In this document: piece after piece, positions 5,357-8,530 of the stretch
Numbering within the stretch: the first letter of the stretch is position 1
How the letters are laid out: the number at the start of each line of letters is the position of its first letter
Origin: an uncultured Clostridia bacterium
GTDB lineage: Bacteria > Bacillota > Clostridia > RUG12999
NCBI GenBank assembly: GCA_949739095.1
Contig: CATIYX010000179.1
Location: forward strand, 1 to 8,530
DNA length: 8,530 bases
Direction: 5' to 3'
Program-made: the position numbers and the translations under genes
Notes under the pieces: model-generated
Databases searched by the model: none
What the model was told of the DNA's origin: nothing
What the model saw: only the letters and a program-made list of their open reading frames with translations

Positions 5357-7190
5357 AACAAACTTCCCCTTTTTGACCTATTATCAACACAGTAACACGA
5401 TACAGTGTATCGCCCCAGCTCTTTTGCAAATGGCCGTCTGTAACATCAATTTTTTCCGCCGAAACAGTAGCCTGTGCACCACTAATTTGCAGTATAGATG
5501 TCCCTATTTTCACCTCTGTGCCGCTGATTTTAGGTTTTTTCAAGGTCATAAAATGGAATGCTATCTCCTGTTTTTGTTCTAGTTCATAGCGGTCGCAAAT
5601 TTGTACACATACCGCACCACGGTCTAAACAAAGCGTTCTGTTCCATGAACAGATGCCCGTTTCTGCGCCATAGGTATCACGCAGTTCCATTGTCAACCGA
5701 CTGTTCCCCTGCTCCGCCTTATAAATAACCTGCTGTGCACCATACTCTTCGCCGGGCAATTGTTCCGCACCGCCAATCTGCGGCACATTATGATATCCGC
5801 TGCGCATGGTCCAAATCTCGTAACGCTGTAGCGAAAACGTTTTTTTGGTATAGCGTTCCACACCAATATCAATAACAATAGGCTGTCCGTCATCATACAG
5901 CATAAAACTGCCAATATCATTATGGTTGTGACTTTCCCCATTGTGTCCGCCTTTGGCAATCAAAGCATAGCCCTTATCACTATTTGCTGTTTCCCGCGCT
6001 ATCATAATTTGCGCGTCCGCCCACCAAATATCTTGCTGACACAGCGGTTTTTCTGTATATTGTTTCATTTCATCGTAACACAAAATTCCTGAAAAAACAC
6101 GTCCCATACAATACCAACTTGCATAACGTACTGGTTCGTCCCACAGCCGTTTCAGCGCAGCTCCCTCCGCCATCATCATGGAATCCTGCATCGTTTTTCC
6201 GTAACGGAAAATCCGCGACGGATCCGGTACGATACGTAACGGTGAATCTGCGAAATTCATATAATATTTATCATGAATCCGCGCATTGCAAATAAACCGT
6301 CCCATTTGTTTGATTTTTTCACTTTTCAGCGGAATTTGGTTTCCGGTTGCGTCGGAGATCACTTCTAATGCATCCATCAGAGAGCCTGCGGCGTTGAACC
6401 AATACCCCGGTCCTTCTACACACGCGCCATCCTCTCCATAGGAATTTACAAAAATATCTAAAGTTTCTACCGCTTTATTCACTGCCGCTACGCGGTAAAC
6501 ATCGTTTTCACACGCTAAGGTAAAGGTCCATAAAATATTACTCGTACACCACGGCGCCCAGTTATTCACCTGACCGCCCATGAAGCCCATCCACCAAAAT
6601 TCTGTGCCTGTTAAATAGGGATCAAATACACGCCGTTTTAATTCTCCTTGTATCCGTTTCGTAATTTGTGGCGATATGGTATCCAGTTTATTTTTGAGCA
6701 AATAGTAAACAAATGCAATAAGCTGCGCGGTTTCCAGCGAAAACAAATCCAGCACCGCATCATTCAAACTATCCGGCAGAACGTCCGCCATCCCGCTGCT
6801 GCAATTACCTAGATGTGCGCTGATTGCCCACGTTGATTCCTCACAGATAGACCAAATTCCATTGATAATATCATCTAGAAACCGGTTTTCATTTTCCACA
6901 CATTCCGCCATGACAAGCGCGCCCAGTGCCATGCGCTTCGGGTAGGACAAATCTTCATAGCAGGCACGGTTACCGCTGCGCTGATATTCCAGAAAATAAG
7001 TCGCAGGAATGCCTTTCCATTCAAACGCCAAATATTCCTGCCCCTTTTCCAGCAAATGCTGCCGCAGCTCTGGTGCCAGATTCTCCCAAAATTCCCGTTC
7101 TTCCGGTTTGGGATAGGGATGATATTCTTTCGCTGGAATCATATTTTCCCGCACCCAAGCATTTTGAAACATTTTTCTGATTTCATACAT
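5340..7190 (-). CDS. Heparinase II/III family protein, probable cytoplasmic polysaccharide/oligosaccharide lyase
   Basis: The product has 616 residues. Family members cleave uronate-containing polysaccharides by beta-elimination. Residues about 40-370 form the helical toroid, and about 388-615 the beta-sandwich Hepar_II_III domain. Motifs include 'NNWAPWCTSN' (209-218, the Asn expected to neutralise the uronate), 'EDGACVEGPGYW' (253-264, Tyr263 a candidate catalytic Tyr) and 'SHNHNDIGSFMLYDDG' (420-435, His421 and His423) leading to 'VIDIG'. There is no signal peptide, so it is probably cytosolic and would act on imported oligosaccharides. No transporter or sugar gene is nearby. The ATG at 7190 is chosen because AGGAGG (7200-7205) lies 9 bases upstream and the rmuC stop ends 4 bases before it. 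A longer start at 7274 would overlap rmuC by 80 bases. Substrate is not predictable from this sequence; the fold call is firm and the exact catalytic residues are by family analogy. Confidence 0.88.
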   Translation of the reverse strand: MYEIRKMFQNAWVRENMIPAKEYHPYPKPEEREFWENLAPELRQHLLEKGQEYLAFEWKGIPATYFLEYQRSGNRACYEDLSYPKRMALGALVMAECVENENRFLDDIINGIWSICEESTWAISAHLGNCSSGMADVLPDSLNDAVLDLFSLETAQLIAFVYYLLKNKLDTISPQITKRIQGELKRRVFDPYLTGTEFWWMGFMGGQVNNWAPWCTSNILWTFTLACENDVYRVAAVNKAVETLDIFVNSYGEDGACVEGPGYWFNAAGSLMDALEVISDATGNQIPLKSEKIKQMGRFICNARIHDKYYMNFADSPLRIVPDPSRIFRYGKTMQDSMMMAEGAALKRLWDEPVRYASWYCMGRVFSGILCYDEMKQYTEKPLCQQDIWWADAQIMIARETANSDKGYALIAKGGHNGESHNHNDIGSFMLYDDGQPIVIDIGVERYTKKTFSLQRYEIWTMRSGYHNVPQIGGAEQLPGEEYGAQQVIYKAEQGNSRLTMELRDTYGAETGICSWNRTLCLDRGAVCVQICDRYELEQKQEIAFHFMTLKKPKISGTEVKIGTSILQISGAQATVSAEKIDVTDGHLQKSWGDTLYRVTVLIIGQKGEVCFEIKR

Positions 7191-7194
7191 CCTA

Positions 7195-8385
7195 CTATTC
7201 CTCCTGTTCCGGCTGTTGAACCTCCCGCAACCGTAATAATATTTTTCTCGTCCGAACGCCAACCAGTTTATCAATGCTACTGCCTACTTTATTTAGATTT
7301 GTCTGCGCCTCCTGGAGCACCACATCAAATTTTTCAAATTCCTTTTTCACACTGGAAAGCGTATCCCACACCTCGCTGGTGCGTTTTTCCAGCGCCAATG
7401 TCCGAAATCCCATTTGCAAGCTATTCAGCAGTGCACACAATGTAGAAGGACCTGTGATAACCACTTTATATTGATGCTGCATTTGTGCTAACAAATCGCT
7501 GCGCCGTGCGATTTCTGCATATAATCCCTCTGTCGGCAAAAACATCACACCAAAATCCGTTGTCTCCGGCGGACTGATATATTTAAGAGAAATATCTTTC
7601 GCATATTGCCGAATGGCACTTTCCAGCAATTTTCCGCATTCTGTAGCCTCGTGTGTATCCCCTTCCTGCACAGCATGAAGATAGGTTTCATAATAATTTA
7701 GTGGAAATTTAGAATCCATGGGCAGATATACTGCTCCGCCTTCTTTTCCGGGTAGCCGAATCGCAAATTCCACCCGTTTGTTGCTGCCGCGCACCGTTTC
7801 CACATTTTCCTCATACTGTCCCGGCGCCATTACTTCTTCTAAAATATTTTTGAGTTGCAATTCTCCCAGAATACCGCGCGTTTTCACATTGGACAACACT
7901 TTTTTTAAATCGCCGACATCCTGTGCTAAATGCTTCATTTCTCCAAGACCGCTATGTACCTGCTCCAACTGTGTTGAAACTGTTTGAAACGACTTTGTTA
8001 GTCTTGATTCAAGCGTTTGGTTCAATTGCTCGTCCACAGTTTTGCGCATATTGTTCATTTGCAAATTGTTGTTTTCCCGAATCTCTTTTAAATTACGGTT
8101 CACTGTTTCAGACAGATATTGCAGCATTTGTTGGCTCATTTTTGTCGTTTCACTGATTTGATTCATTTGCAGTCCCGACATTTGCGTGAGCTTTTGCAGA
8201 GTACTTGTTTCAAAAGCTTCCATCCGTGCGGAAATCTCCTGACGTAATTGTGCTTCTCCCTCCCGAACAGTTTTTGCAACTACCTCTTCCACATTTCCGT
8301 TATTATTTTTGCTTTTTTTGAAAATGAAAATACAAAGCAAAATAAAATTTAAAGCCAATGCGCCTAATATTATATATTCTATCAT
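7195..8385 (-). CDS. rmuC: RmuC family protein (DNA recombination-associated, membrane-anchored)
   Basis: The product has 396 residues. One N-terminal membrane helix (about 3-22, followed by KKSK) anchors a long coiled coil (about 35-165) and a C-terminal RmuC domain. Conserved stretches are 'VKTRGILGELQLKNIL' (167-182), 'VEFAIRLPG' (205-213), 'LPMDSKFP' (221-228), 'DFGVMFLPTEGLYAEI' (277-292) and 'ITGPSTLCALLNSLQMGFRT' (310-329). The domain has been predicted to have a restriction-endonuclease-like fold; Glu175 and the Asp224-Ser-Lys226 stretch could fit that active site. In E. coli, rmuC loss raises inversion at short inverted repeats, but the mechanism is unclear. The ATG at 8385 is chosen over the ATG at 8409 because GGGAGG (8395-8400) is 9 bases upstream and the predicted transcription start falls at about 8409. 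It is the first gene of the operon with the lyase and GIY-YIG genes. Confidence 0.95.
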   Translation of the reverse strand: MIEYIILGALALNFILLCIFIFKKSKNNNGNVEEVVAKTVREGEAQLRQEISARMEAFETSTLQKLTQMSGLQMNQISETTKMSQQMLQYLSETVNRNLKEIRENNNLQMNNMRKTVDEQLNQTLESRLTKSFQTVSTQLEQVHSGLGEMKHLAQDVGDLKKVLSNVKTRGILGELQLKNILEEVMAPGQYEENVETVRGSNKRVEFAIRLPGKEGGAVYLPMDSKFPLNYYETYLHAVQEGDTHEATECGKLLESAIRQYAKDISLKYISPPETTDFGVMFLPTEGLYAEIARRSDLLAQMQHQYKVVITGPSTLCALLNSLQMGFRTLALEKRTSEVWDTLSSVKKEFEKFDVVLQEAQTNLNKVGSSIDKLVGVRTRKILLRLREVQQPEQEE

Positions 8386-8415
8386 AAATATTTGCCTCCC
8401 CAAATTCATTTGTTC

Positions 8416-8444
8416 ATTATATTACGCTTCCCATAAAAAGTCAA
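8416..8444 (-). promoter_or_regulatory. Sigma-A promoter of the rmuC-lyase-GIY-YIG operon
   Basis: Read on the minus strand, TTGACT (8439-8444) and TATAAT (8416-8421) are separated by 17 bases, one mismatch from consensus. The expected start of transcription is about 8409, giving a leader of about 24 bases before the ATG at 8385. This argues against the upstream ATG at 8407-8409 as the rmuC start. No terminator or second promoter is apparent before the lyase or GIY-YIG genes, supporting a single transcript. Confidence 0.85.
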
Positions 8445-8464
8445 TCTCTTTTTTCACAGATTTA

Positions 8465-8482
8465 TAAGAAAATATTTCCTTA
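8465..8482. promoter_or_regulatory. 18-bp imperfect palindrome upstream of the rmuC promoter
   Basis: The sequence starting TAAG and ending CTTA is symmetric at 8 of 9 base pairs around 8473/8474. It lies 20 bases upstream of the rmuC -35 box. It could be a regulator binding site, but it is AT-rich and short, and chance is a serious alternative. The rest of 8445-8530 holds no gene I can support; a short GCAC-TAAG-GTGC hairpin occurs at 8516-8527. Confidence 0.25.
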
Positions 8483-8530
8483 CATGAAAAAAAAGATTTC
8501 ACACACAATAGTATTGCACTAAGGTGCGAA

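Noticed and set aside
7191..7274. Extended start of the heparinase-family gene
   Set aside because: The extension overlaps the rmuC coding region and encodes a low-complexity Tyr/Arg/Asn-rich stretch. AGGAGG nine bases before the ATG at 7190 decides the start.
8386..8409. Upstream ATG for rmuC
   Set aside because: It coincides with the predicted transcription start, and its extra codons contain the GGGAGG site that serves the ATG at 8385.
8483..8530. Possible terminator or promoter of a gene beyond the right edge
   Set aside because: There is an A8 run (T8 on the minus strand) and a short GCAC/GTGC hairpin, but they are about 20 bases apart and do not form a proper terminator. No matching -35/-10 pair was found.

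Overview
The window looks like a stretch of chromosome from a Gram-positive, moderately AT-rich clostridial Bacillota. The signs are strong AGGAGG-type ribosome binding sites, consensus sigma-A promoters, a signal-peptide protein with three SLH domains, and a DUF3343 plus EF2568-type cysteine desulfurase pair, which is common in anaerobic Clostridia. I see no insertion sequences, phage genes, tRNAs, rRNAs or CRISPR arrays. No gap between genes exceeds about 180 bases.

Left (1-1530): a small DUF3343 protein (putative sulfur/selenium carrier) is followed by a class V PLP enzyme of the cysteine desulfurase family. A terminator-like hairpin lies between them. A second hairpin, with A and T tracts on its two sides, ends both this unit and the facing S-layer gene.

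Middle (1533-5078): a secreted SLH-domain protein on the minus strand is divergent from an ABC-F ATPase on the plus strand. They share a 177-base AT-rich intergenic region that holds a perfect consensus promoter (TTGACA, 17 bases, TATAAT) for the ABC-F gene. The SLH protein has one cadherin/Ig-like extracellular domain, a Thr-Pro-Asp/Glu repeat linker and three C-terminal SLH modules. The ABC-F gene runs into a 20-bp inverted repeat, beyond which lies a convergent operon.

Right (5090-8444): a three-gene minus-strand operon is transcribed from a near-consensus promoter at 8416-8444. It encodes RmuC, a heparinase II/III-family polysaccharide lyase with no signal peptide, and a small UPF0213-type GIY-YIG protein. 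The genes are tightly packed: 4 bases between rmuC and the lyase, and a 17-base overlap between the lyase and the GIY-YIG gene, which appears to use a TTG start. Two predicted nucleic-acid-acting proteins flanking a carbohydrate lyase is an unexpected grouping.

Several longest-possible starts are too long. Ribosome binding sites and promoters support starts at 351 (GTG), 3096 (ATG), 7190 (ATG) and 8385 (ATG). The genes belong to recognised families, so I do not claim a new system. The points most worth following are the operon composition on the right, the hairpin between the DUF3343 and desulfurase genes, and the long inverted repeat at 5029-5078.
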